Source: Thermogutta sp. (lineage in GTDB: Bacteria > Planctomycetota > Planctomycetia > Pirellulales > Thermoguttaceae). Taken from it: a DNA stretch of 5,190 nt. The notes under the pieces are model-generated. The model was not told the DNA's origin and ran no database searches. It was given only the letters and a program-made list of their open reading frames with translations. Every line of letters begins with the position of its first letter. Positions within the stretch are counted from its first letter, which is position 1. The stretch lies in contig NZ_JACIYL010000269.1 of the NCBI RefSeq assembly GCF_014359955.1, positions 1 to 5,190 on the forward strand, in the 5' to 3' direction. Positions 1 to 5,190 of the stretch are shown piece by piece. The position numbers were made by a program, and so were the translations under genes.

Positions 1-909
1 AAGATTGTGCTTCGGGACGGGAAGACGGAGCCCCAGTCGGTGGCCATTATTCATTGTGTGGGCAGCCGGGACTCCAACCACAACGAGTATTGCTCCGGCA
101 TCTGCTGCATGGCGGCCCTGAAATTCGGGCACCTGGTGCTGGAGAAGACCAAAGCCGAAGTGTACTCCTTCTACATCGACATGCGGACGAACCAAAAGGG
201 ATACGAAGAGTTCTATCATCGTCTGCTGGAAGAAGGGATGCACTTCGTCCGCGGAAAGGTCGCGGAGGTCACCGACGCCGCTCGCCGACCCGAAGAAGCA
301 GGAAAACTTATCATCCAGGTGGAAGACACTCTGATGGGAAAACAACGCCGCATTCCCGTCGATATGGTCATCCTGATGGGGGCCCTCGAGCCCCAGGCGG
401 ACGCCAAGGAGCTTGGCCTGAAGCTGGGCATCTCGTGCAGTATGGCCGGCTGGTACACCGAGCGGCATCCCAAGCTGGACCCGGTGGCCACCATGACCGA
501 CGGCATCTTCGTGGCGGGCGCCTGCCAGGGACCGAAGGATATTCCGGCCTCGGTGGCCCAGGGTGCGGCCGCCGCCGCGCGGGTGATGGCCATGATCACC
601 AAAGGCAGCGTCATGATCGAGCCGGTTGTGGCCACAATCAATGAGGAAAAATGCTCCGGCTGCCGAATCTGCAATAACCTGTGCCCGTACAACGCGATCG
701 AATTCGACGAACAAAAACAGGTCAGCCGGGTCATCACGGCGATGTGCAAAGGATGCGGGACATGCGTGGCCGCCTGCCCGGCCGGTGCTATCAGCGGTGC
801 CCACTTCAGCAACGAACAGGTGTTCGCCGAGATCGAGGGCATCCTCTGGGATGCGATTCACGGAGACGGCGGTCAGGCCAGACAGGAAGCCGAGGCGGTT
901 CCCGTGTGA
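1..909 (+). CDS. hdrA: HdrA-like electron-bifurcating FAD/iron-sulfur subunit, C-terminal part (5' truncated by window)
   Basis: The reading frame is open from base 1, so the N-terminal part lies upstream; 302 residues are visible of a family usually about 650 or longer. Fragment residues 18-36 carry the HdrA signature HCVGSR...YCSGICC (C19, C31, C35, C36). Residues about 165-190 (TDGIFVAGACQGPKDIPAS) are the C-terminal FAD-contacting segment of the thioredoxin-reductase-like fold. Two ferredoxin-type [4Fe-4S] motifs follow: C218, C221, C224, C228 (CSGCRICNNLCP) and C249, C252, C255, C259 (CKGCGTCVAACP). In known Hdr-Mvh complexes this cytoplasmic subunit holds the bifurcating FAD, takes electrons from MvhD and passes them to ferredoxin and to HdrBC or a substitute. 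It is followed on the same strand by mvhD after an 81-nt gap. QmoA is a related alternative, but the mvhDGA genes downstream favour HdrA of a hydrogenase-linked complex. The family is certain; the exact partner is inferred. Confidence 0.94.
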   Translation, partial: KIVLRDGKTEPQSVAIIHCVGSRDSNHNEYCSGICCMAALKFGHLVLEKTKAEVYSFYIDMRTNQKGYEEFYHRLLEEGMHFVRGKVAEVTDAARRPEEAGKLIIQVEDTLMGKQRRIPVDMVILMGALEPQADAKELGLKLGISCSMAGWYTERHPKLDPVATMTDGIFVAGACQGPKDIPASVAQGAAAAARVMAMITKGSVMIEPVVATINEEKCSGCRICNNLCPYNAIEFDEQKQVSRVITAMCKGCGTCVAACPAGAISGAHFSNEQVFAEIEGILWDAIHGDGGQARQEAEAVPV

Positions 910-919
910 ATCCCATGGG

Positions 920-934
920 GACACGATCGGTGTC
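920..934 (+). other. Small intercistronic stem-loop between hdrA and mvhD
   Basis: GACAC (920-924) and GTGTC (930-934) are perfect inverted arms around a 5-nt loop, lying just after the hdrA stop. There is no T-run, so it is not a terminator. A stem of this size can occur by chance; a role in mRNA stability or processing is only a possibility. Confidence 0.3.
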
Positions 935-990
935 AATCGACCAGTCGAAAATACCGAATTCACTTCGCCATACAACAACAGGATTGAGCC

Positions 991-1488
991 ATGGCTGAGG
1001 ACACCTTCGAACCCAAAATCGTAGGCTTTCTGTGCAACTGGTGCTCGTACCGGGCGGCAGACCTGGCGGGCACAGCGCGAATCAAATACTCGCCCAACGT
1101 GCGGATCATCCGCGTGATGTGCAGCGGACGGGTGGACCCCGCGTTTGTGCTCAAAGCACTTTCCCTGGGCGCAGACGGCGTCATGATCGCCGGATGCCAT
1201 CCCGGCGAGTGCCACTATATCGAGCAGAATTACAAGGCTATGCGGCGCTACTATATGCTCAAGCACACGCTCAAGGCCCTCGGTCTGGAAGAAGATCGCA
1301 TCCGGCTGGTATGGGCCTCCGCCGCCGAGGGTCAGCAGCTTGCCGAGCATATCGACAAATTCGTCGAAGACATCCGCAAGCTTGGCCCGCTGAACTGGCC
1401 CGCCAACTGGCAGGAAAACGGGGAACGCCTGCATGCCGTTGAAGCCATTGCCAAAGAACACGAAGAATCGCTGGAGGTGCTTCCATGA
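991..1488 (+). CDS. mvhD: Hydrogenase delta subunit MvhD ([2Fe-2S] linker between hydrogenase and HdrA)
   Basis: This 165-residue protein is slightly longer than the usual MvhD/FrhD-type delta subunit of about 140. It opens with the family pattern FLCNWCSYRAADLAG (C15, C18), then RVMCSGRVDP (C44), then GCHPGECHY (C69, C74). These five conserved cysteines supply the ligands of the single [2Fe-2S] cluster. A helical C-terminal half follows. In MvhADG-HdrABC the subunit is the electron wire from MvhG to HdrA and the physical contact between the two halves; it is cytoplasmic, with no signal peptide or membrane segment. The start is ATG 991, preceded by AGGA at 980-983 with 7-nt spacing. Its last codons hold the ribosome-binding site of mvhG, and its stop overlaps the mvhG start as ATGA. 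In many bacteria MvhD is fused to HdrA; here it is a separate gene. Confidence 0.95.
   Translation: MAEDTFEPKIVGFLCNWCSYRAADLAGTARIKYSPNVRIIRVMCSGRVDPAFVLKALSLGADGVMIAGCHPGECHYIEQNYKAMRRYYMLKHTLKALGLEEDRIRLVWASAAEGQQLAEHIDKFVEDIRKLGPLNWPANWQENGERLHAVEAIAKEHEESLEVLP
1473..1477 (+). promoter_or_regulatory. Shine-Dalgarno of mvhG inside the end of mvhD
   Basis: GGAGG (extending to GGAGGTG, 1473-1479) lies 7 nt before ATG 1485, within the last mvhD codons. With the ATGA overlap it fixes the mvhG start and points to translational coupling. Confidence 0.8.
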
Positions 1489-2477
1489 GTGACGGACAAG
1501 CCAAGGGAAAACTGGCGCTGTACTGGGCGGCATCCTGCGGCGGATGCGAAATCGCCGTCCTCGCCATCGATGAAAAAATCCTCGAGGTGGCGAAACACTT
1601 TGATATTGTGTTCTGGCCCTGCGCCACCGACGGAAAAGTCCGTGACGTGGAAAAGATGGAGGATGGTTCCATCGACGTGTGCCTGTTCAACGGAGGCATC
1701 CGCACCAGCGAACAGGAATACATGGCCAAATTGCTCCGTCGCAAGGCGAAGGTCCTGGTGGCTTTCGGATCATGCGCGATGGAGGGTTGCATTCCCGGAC
1801 TGGCCAATCTCAACACGCGGGAAGAGATTTTCCGCACTGTCTATGAGGAGACACCATCCACGGAAAATCCCCAGCACGTGACCCCGCAACACGTCACCGA
1901 AGTACCGGAAGGCAAGCTCTATCTGCCGATTTTCTACGACACCGTCTTCACGCTCGACCAGATCGTGGAGGTCGATTATTACCTGCCCGGCTGTCCTCCT
2001 GAGGCCGAACGCATCTGGGACGCCATCGTGGCCATCCTGGAAAACAAGCTGCCGCCCAAAGGCTCGGTCATCGGCGTGGACACAACAGTCTGCGATGAGT
2101 GCCCGCGCAAACGTACGGAAAAGAAGATTAGAAAGTTTTACCGCACCTGGCAGGTCATCCCGGATGAGGAAACCTGCCTGCTGGAACAGGGCATCATCTG
2201 CTGTGGCGTGGCAACCCGGGCAGGTTGCGGAGCGAAGTGTCCGCAGGTCAACTCCCCCTGCATCGGCTGTTACGGCCCGAACACGGACGTGGTTGATTAC
2301 GGCGCACGGTTGATGGCGGCCCTGGCCTCGGTCATCGATTCCAATGATCCGGCAGAAATTCAGCGGATTATCGAAGAGGGAATTCCCGATCCGGTGGGAA
2401 CATTCTACCGGTTCAGCCTGGCGCACAGTCTCCTGCGAAGGAAGCGAAAGCTGCCAGCGCCGAGTACGGTCCACTGA
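1485..2477 (+). CDS. mvhG: [NiFe] hydrogenase small (electron-transfer) subunit, MvhG type
   Basis: This 330-residue small subunit of a group 3c (F420-non-reducing, methyl-viologen-type) [NiFe] hydrogenase relays electrons from the NiFe site in MvhA to MvhD through iron-sulfur clusters. Proximal-cluster ligands are visible: C18 and C21 in SCGGCE, C97 in FGSCAMEGC, and C170 in LPGCPPEAE. A cysteine-rich C-terminal half follows for the medial and distal clusters: C203/C206 (CDECPRKR), C231, C239/C240, C248, C252, C259 and C262. The N-terminus begins directly with the fold, with no twin-arginine signal, so the enzyme is cytoplasmic. The start ATG 1485 overlaps the mvhD stop. A tandem PQHVT-PQHVT lies at residues 129-138, in the loop before the LPGCPP segment. 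The closest alternative is an F420-reducing FrhG-type subunit, but adjacency to mvhD and hdrA favours MvhG. Confidence 0.95.
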   Translation: MSDGQAKGKLALYWAASCGGCEIAVLAIDEKILEVAKHFDIVFWPCATDGKVRDVEKMEDGSIDVCLFNGGIRTSEQEYMAKLLRRKAKVLVAFGSCAMEGCIPGLANLNTREEIFRTVYEETPSTENPQHVTPQHVTEVPEGKLYLPIFYDTVFTLDQIVEVDYYLPGCPPEAERIWDAIVAILENKLPPKGSVIGVDTTVCDECPRKRTEKKIRKFYRTWQVIPDEETCLLEQGIICCGVATRAGCGAKCPQVNSPCIGCYGPNTDVVDYGARLMAALASVIDSNDPAEIQRIIEEGIPDPVGTFYRFSLAHSLLRRKRKLPAPSTVH

Positions 2478-2488
2478 GTGATCCATTC

Positions 2489-2507
2489 GTTTCGGGGAAG
2501 CCGAAAC
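2489..2507 (+). other. Perfect 7-bp stem-loop in the mvhG-mvhA gap
   Basis: GTTTCGG (2489-2495) and CCGAAAC (2501-2507) pair perfectly around GGAAG. The element begins 11 nt after the mvhG stop and has no T-run after it, so it is unlikely to be a full terminator. mRNA processing, stabilisation of the upstream message or weak attenuation are possible. Confidence 0.5.
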
Positions 2508-2541
2508 CACCAGGAATCAATAAACCCCATATCGAGCACAG

Positions 2542-2561
2542 AACCTGAAAACAGCCAGGTT
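2542..2561 (+). other. 6-bp stem-loop abutting the mvhA ribosome-binding site
   Basis: AACCTG (2542-2547) and CAGGTT (2556-2561) form a perfect stem with an 8-nt A-rich loop. The stem ends one base before the GAGGAAG Shine-Dalgarno of mvhA. Its position suggests it could set the 5' end or accessibility of the mvhA initiation region; this is inferred from position only. Confidence 0.45.
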
Positions 2562-2568
2562 GAGGAAG
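2562..2568 (+). promoter_or_regulatory. Shine-Dalgarno deciding the mvhA start
   Basis: GAGGAAG ends 2 nt before ATG 2571, and its GAGG core (2562-2565) is 5 nt away. It supports ATG 2571 rather than the in-frame GTG at 2478, which immediately follows the mvhG stop. Confidence 0.75.
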
Positions 2569-2570
2569 CC

Positions 2571-4037
2571 ATGAAACGGGTAACAATTGATCCCATCACA
2601 CGGCTGGAAGGTCACGGGAAGATCGAGATCTTTCTCGACGAGAAGGGAGATGTGGCCAACGCCTATCTCCAGATCCCCGAGCTTCGCGGATTCGAGCGGT
2701 TCTGCGTCGGTCGGCCGGTCGAGGAAATGCCCAACCTCACCGCCCGAATTTGCGGCGTGTGTCCCGAGGCCCACCATATGGCGGCCACCAAGGCCCTGGA
2801 TGCCGTCTTTCACGTGGACCCGCCCGAAACCGCCAAAAAACTCCGCGAGTTGTTCTACAGCATTTTCTTCGCCACCGATCACACGACTCACTTCTACGCC
2901 CTCGGCGGGCCGGATTTCGTTGTCGGCCCGGATGCCCCCAAGGCTGAGCGGAACATCCTAGGGGTGGTCAAGAAAGTGGGCCTGGAGATCGGTGGCCAGG
3001 TCATCAAGATGCGGCATGTGGGCCACAGTCTCATCCAGATGATCGGCGGACGCCGGGTGCATCCCAACTGGGGGCTGCCCGGCGGCGTTAGCAAAGGGAT
3101 CACCGAAGAACAGCGCCGCGAGATTGAAGCCGCCGGCCGGGAAGCCATCGAATTCGCCAAATTCAGCCTCGACCTGTTCGACAAGCTGGTCCTCAAAAAC
3201 AGCGATTACGTCTCACTGATCACCGGAGACGTGTATGTTCAGAAGACCTATTACATGGGCACCGTCGATGCGAATAACCACGTCAACTTCTACGACGGGA
3301 TGGTCCGCGTCGTGGGGCCCGACGGCAAAGAGCACGCCAAGTACCATCCCCGAGATTATCGGGAGTATGTTGCGGAAAGGGTCGAACCCTGGTCCTACCT
3401 GAAATTCCCGTATCTCAAGAAAGTCGGCTGGAAGGGCTTTGTGGACGGTCCCGACTCGGGCGTCTATCAGGCCACTCCGCTTTCCCGACTGAACGCGGCC
3501 GACGGCATGGCCACCCCACTGGCGCAGAAAGAATATCAGCGATTTTACGAAGTCCTCGGTGGAAAGCCTGTCCATCACACGCTGGCCACTCACTGGGCTC
3601 GCCTGATCGAATTGCTCTATGCGACAGAGCGGTGGGTGGAACTGGCATCTGATCCCGCGATCACGGGCAAGGATTATCGCGTCCTGCCCAAAGAAACGCC
3701 CACCGAGGGCGTCGGTTGCGTGGAGGCCCCGCGCGGCACGCTCACCCACCATTATGTGACCGACGAACGCGGTCTGGTGGTGAAAGCCAACCTGATCGTG
3801 GGCACCACGAACAACAACGCATCCATCTGCATGGCCGTCCGTCGCGCTGCCCAGAAGCTGATCCACGGATTTGAGATTCGCGAAGGATTGCTCAATCGGG
3901 TGGAAATGGCGTTCCGCTCGTATGATCCGTGCTTTGGTTGTGCCACCCACACGCTGTCCGGCCAGATGCCGCTGGAGGTGATCATTCGCAAGGCGGACGG
4001 GGAGGTGGTGGAACGCCTCACTCAGTGCCTGGATTAG
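2571..4037 (+). CDS. mvhA: [NiFe] hydrogenase large (catalytic) subunit, MvhA type
   Basis: This 488-residue cytoplasmic catalytic subunit of a group 3c [NiFe] hydrogenase oxidises H2 and feeds electrons to MvhG. The start is supported by the family N-terminus at once (VTIDPITRLEGHGKIEI) and by the adjacent Shine-Dalgarno. An in-frame GTG at 2478 would add 31 residues with no family resemblance. Nickel ligands are in two motifs: ARICGVCPEAHH (C61, C64) and YDPCFGCATH (C454, C457, H460). The first cysteine of the C-terminal motif is an ordinary TGC codon, so this is not a selenocysteine enzyme. The 28 residues after H460 are the C-terminal extension expected to be removed by a maturation endopeptidase once nickel is inserted; no such protease gene is in the window. 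The reading frame is intact. It is the last gene of the operon, with a strong terminator 58 nt after its stop. FrhA-type F420-reducing enzymes are the main alternative. Confidence 0.96.
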   Translation: MKRVTIDPITRLEGHGKIEIFLDEKGDVANAYLQIPELRGFERFCVGRPVEEMPNLTARICGVCPEAHHMAATKALDAVFHVDPPETAKKLRELFYSIFFATDHTTHFYALGGPDFVVGPDAPKAERNILGVVKKVGLEIGGQVIKMRHVGHSLIQMIGGRRVHPNWGLPGGVSKGITEEQRREIEAAGREAIEFAKFSLDLFDKLVLKNSDYVSLITGDVYVQKTYYMGTVDANNHVNFYDGMVRVVGPDGKEHAKYHPRDYREYVAERVEPWSYLKFPYLKKVGWKGFVDGPDSGVYQATPLSRLNAADGMATPLAQKEYQRFYEVLGGKPVHHTLATHWARLIELLYATERWVELASDPAITGKDYRVLPKETPTEGVGCVEAPRGTLTHHYVTDERGLVVKANLIVGTTNNNASICMAVRRAAQKLIHGFEIREGLLNRVEMAFRSYDPCFGCATHTLSGQMPLEVIIRKADGEVVERLTQCLD

Positions 4038-4094
4038 ATTCTGTCGTTCCCTGACGTGTTTATTCCGCCGCTCAGCGACGGAGAGTCCTCGAAA

Positions 4095-4129
4095 CCACGG
4101 GGAGGCCATCGGCCTCCCCGATGGTTTTT
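4095..4129 (+). terminator. Rho-independent terminator of the hdrA-mvhDGA operon
   Basis: A perfect 10-bp GC-rich stem (4098-4107 with 4111-4120, loop ATC) is extended by CCA/TGG pairing (4095-4097 with 4122-4124) past a bulged A. A run of five T residues (4125-4129) follows at once. It begins 58 nt after the mvhA stop and separates this operon from the next gene. On the opposite strand there is no comparable T-run, so it works mainly in the + direction. Confidence 0.92.
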
Positions 4130-4351
4130 ATCAGGGATCATCAACCATCACGGATCGCCGCGAAGCCCCGGCTGGGCACCGCGACTTTGCCGAAGTGCAT
4201 TTCGTCCGAAAGAAACGCGTTCTTTTCTCGGAAACAGAATCGCGTGACGGCGCTTGCCGCGGTGTGGGTCAAACCACCAACGCCAATAGCGCAACACTAT
4301 GATGTTATTCGTGCGCGTGTTTGCTCGTACTATCCTTTAGAAAACCACGAC

Positions 4352-4379
4352 TTGACATCGCACGCTTCGGTGGTAAACT
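4352..4379 (+). promoter_or_regulatory. Sigma70-like extended -10 promoter of the downstream gene
   Basis: A perfect -35 TTGACA (4352-4357) is followed after 16 nt by TAAACT (4374-4379, 4 of 6 matches to TATAAT). An extended -10 TG lies at 4371-4372. The start of transcription is expected near 4386, giving a short leader of about 16 nt that contains the Shine-Dalgarno. The placement fits a dedicated promoter for the gene at 4402. Confidence 0.72.
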
Positions 4380-4391
4380 GCAGATCAAAAC

Positions 4392-4396
4392 GGAGG
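4392..4396 (+). promoter_or_regulatory. Shine-Dalgarno of the gene at 4402
   Basis: GGAGG lies 5 nt before ATG 4402 and 8 nt before the adjacent in-frame ATG 4405. Both starts are plausible and differ by one Met. Confidence 0.8.
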
Positions 4397-4401
4397 AACA
4401 C

Positions 4402-5190
4402 ATGATGGCCAAAAAAGGGACAAAAGTGGGCAGGTCCGGCAAGACACAAGGCTCGTCCAGCTCGGCCTCCCAAACTACGGTCTCAACCGATCGTTTCGAC
4501 CTCCGTGCCGATGTTTCGACGGGCAACTTCTGGTTCGATACCGGTCGGGTGATGCTTCTCAGGCATTTCGGTGCAGGCACGCACGACATCAACACCGTTC
4601 TTCAGGCACTCGTCGATCGGTTAGTCGAGCCCACCGGCAATAAAGGGGAATACTTCGACAAGACCACAAACTCGCTCAAGGAATACGACAAGAAAAACTG
4701 GGTTTTCCCGACCAATCTCTTCATCAAGGCCAATCCCAGCCCGCCGAAAGAAAAACGCCTTATCAACGGCAAAGAGCAGCAGGTTTTCCTCGAGCCTCCC
4801 CAATATTCTCTCAAACTCGATCTCAAGAAAAAGAAGGATCACTGTGACATCTGTGGCGAAGAGGCCCCTGTCACCGACGCCACCATGTGGATGTTTCCCT
4901 TCGTGGTGGACCCGAGCAAGTTCGGCTGCTTCTACTCGGGAGCCAAACGCGGTCTCAAACTCTGCGCCTGCTGCGCCCTGGCGGGACTGGCCGGTTATCT
5001 GGGGTGGCTCTGGCGTGGCAGGCGAGATTGGCTCCATTTCTTTATATTCCACTCGGATATGCCGGAGCTCCGACGGCTCCATGAAGAGATATTGGAACAC
5101 TTAAAACTTAAAGGTCAAAGAAGTGGAAACTGCGAATGCGCTTTCGAAGGTCCCTACATCCACGAAACGACATTCGGTCATTTGCTCAAA
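4402..5190 (+). CDS. Putative Cas8-family (CXXC-CXXC, Cst1/Cas8b1-like) type I CRISPR large subunit, 5' part (3' truncated by window)
   Basis: The frame is open for 263 codons to the window edge. Residues 1-33 are a Lys/Ser/Thr-rich, probably disordered leader. Residues 39-48 read STGNFWFDTG, resembling the N-terminal 'GNPFxDxG' motif of Cst1/Cas8a1-type proteins. C148/C151 (CDICGE) and C188/C191 (CACC) form two CXXC pairs 40 residues apart, flanking an aromatic segment (MWMFPFVVDPSKFGCFYSG). The second pair is followed by a hydrophobic stretch (ALAGLAGYLGWLWR) and DWLHFFIFHSD. This order matches the Cas_CXXC_CXXC region of divergent Cas8 proteins, which help recognise the PAM and assemble Cascade. 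About half of a typical 500-600 residue protein would be visible. It has its own promoter and Shine-Dalgarno. Codon use shifts near the end (TTA, ATA, AGA, AGT), fitting accessory DNA. It could instead be an unrelated zinc-ribbon protein; the assignment rests on motif pattern, without an alignment. Confidence 0.5.
   Translation, partial: MMAKKGTKVGRSGKTQGSSSSASQTTVSTDRFDLRADVSTGNFWFDTGRVMLLRHFGAGTHDINTVLQALVDRLVEPTGNKGEYFDKTTNSLKEYDKKNWVFPTNLFIKANPSPPKEKRLINGKEQQVFLEPPQYSLKLDLKKKKDHCDICGEEAPVTDATMWMFPFVVDPSKFGCFYSGAKRGLKLCACCALAGLAGYLGWLWRGRRDWLHFFIFHSDMPELRRLHEEILEHLKLKGQRSGNCECAFEGPYIHETTFGHLLK

Larger units (their letters stand above)
4038..4401. other. Intergenic region between the hydrogenase operon and the putative cas gene
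   Basis: This 364-nt stretch holds a terminator at its start (4095-4129) and a promoter and ribosome-binding site at its end (4352-4396). No convincing gene was found on either strand: the short open frames have no recognisable protein features and run through the terminator or promoter. No CRISPR repeats, tRNA or other RNA gene were seen. A weak AT-rich dyad (AAAGAA 4209-4214 with TTCTTT 4220-4225) is present. Confidence 0.75.

Noticed and set aside
2478..2570. N-terminal extension of MvhA from GTG 2478 (31 extra residues).
   Set aside because: The extension has no family resemblance, while ATG 2571 begins the conserved N-terminus and has a proper Shine-Dalgarno. The open frame here is probably chance.
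3930..3932. Possible selenocysteine at the first position of the MvhA C-terminal motif, as in some hydrogenases.
   Set aside because: The codon is TGC, an ordinary cysteine, and the frame has no internal stop.
3213..4109. 298-codon minus-strand open frame opposite mvhA.
   Set aside because: It is a shadow of the strongly conserved mvhA gene in high-GC DNA and has no recognisable motif.
4209..4225. AAAGAA-N5-TTCTTT dyad in the intergenic region.
   Set aside because: It is a weak A/T stem with no clear position relative to the promoter or terminator; not enough to call an operator or RNA.
4310..4364. CGTGCG (4310-4315) and CGCACG (4359-4364) as a possible operator pair around the promoter.
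   Set aside because: Six-base arms 43 nt apart are easily found by chance in this composition.
4121..4405. 94-codon + strand open frame across the intergenic region.
   Set aside because: It starts inside the terminator, runs through the promoter, has no ribosome-binding site and shows no protein-like features.
4621..5100. 159-codon minus-strand open frame opposite the gene at 4402.
   Set aside because: The + strand frame has a promoter, Shine-Dalgarno and ordered cysteine motifs; the reverse frame has none.

Overview
The window looks bacterial, with moderately high G+C. Every internal gene start has a good Shine-Dalgarno sequence, there is a classical rho-independent terminator, and the last gene has a sigma70-like promoter. 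The species cannot be named from sequence alone. The hydrogenase set is typical of anaerobic or thermophilic bacteria (sulfate reducers, some deep-branching or planctomycete lineages) as well as methanogens; the promoter and terminator style argue for a bacterium.

Positions 1-4037 hold the 3' part of one co-directional operon, hdrA-mvhD-mvhG-mvhA, all on the + strand. It encodes the C-terminal half of an HdrA-type FAD/iron-sulfur electron-bifurcating subunit, the MvhD [2Fe-2S] linker, and the small and large subunits of a cytoplasmic group 3c [NiFe] hydrogenase. Known MvhADG-HdrA complexes pass electrons from H2 through MvhA, MvhG and MvhD to the HdrA flavin. There the electron pair is split between a low-potential ferredoxin and a high-potential partner, usually HdrBC. 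No hdrB, hdrC, mvhB or hydrogenase maturation protease lies in the window, so the high-potential partner is unknown here. mvhD and mvhG overlap by ATGA. The other gaps are 81 and 93 nt, and the mvhG-mvhA gap holds two perfect stem-loops, the second abutting the mvhA Shine-Dalgarno.

Positions 4038-4401 are non-coding. A strong terminator (4095-4129) closes the hydrogenase operon. About 220 nt with no recognisable gene follow, and then a near-consensus extended -10 promoter (4352-4379).

Positions 4402-5190 hold the first 263 codons of an open gene that runs off the right edge. It has an N-terminal 'TGNxxxDTG' motif and two paired-cysteine motifs (C148/C151 and C188/C191) followed by an aromatic segment. 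This pattern resembles the CXXC-CXXC type Cas8 (Cst1/Cas8b1/Cas8a1-like) large subunits of type I CRISPR-Cas systems. If so, the right edge is the start of a cas operon with its own promoter. This is a pattern-based inference and the least certain call in the window.
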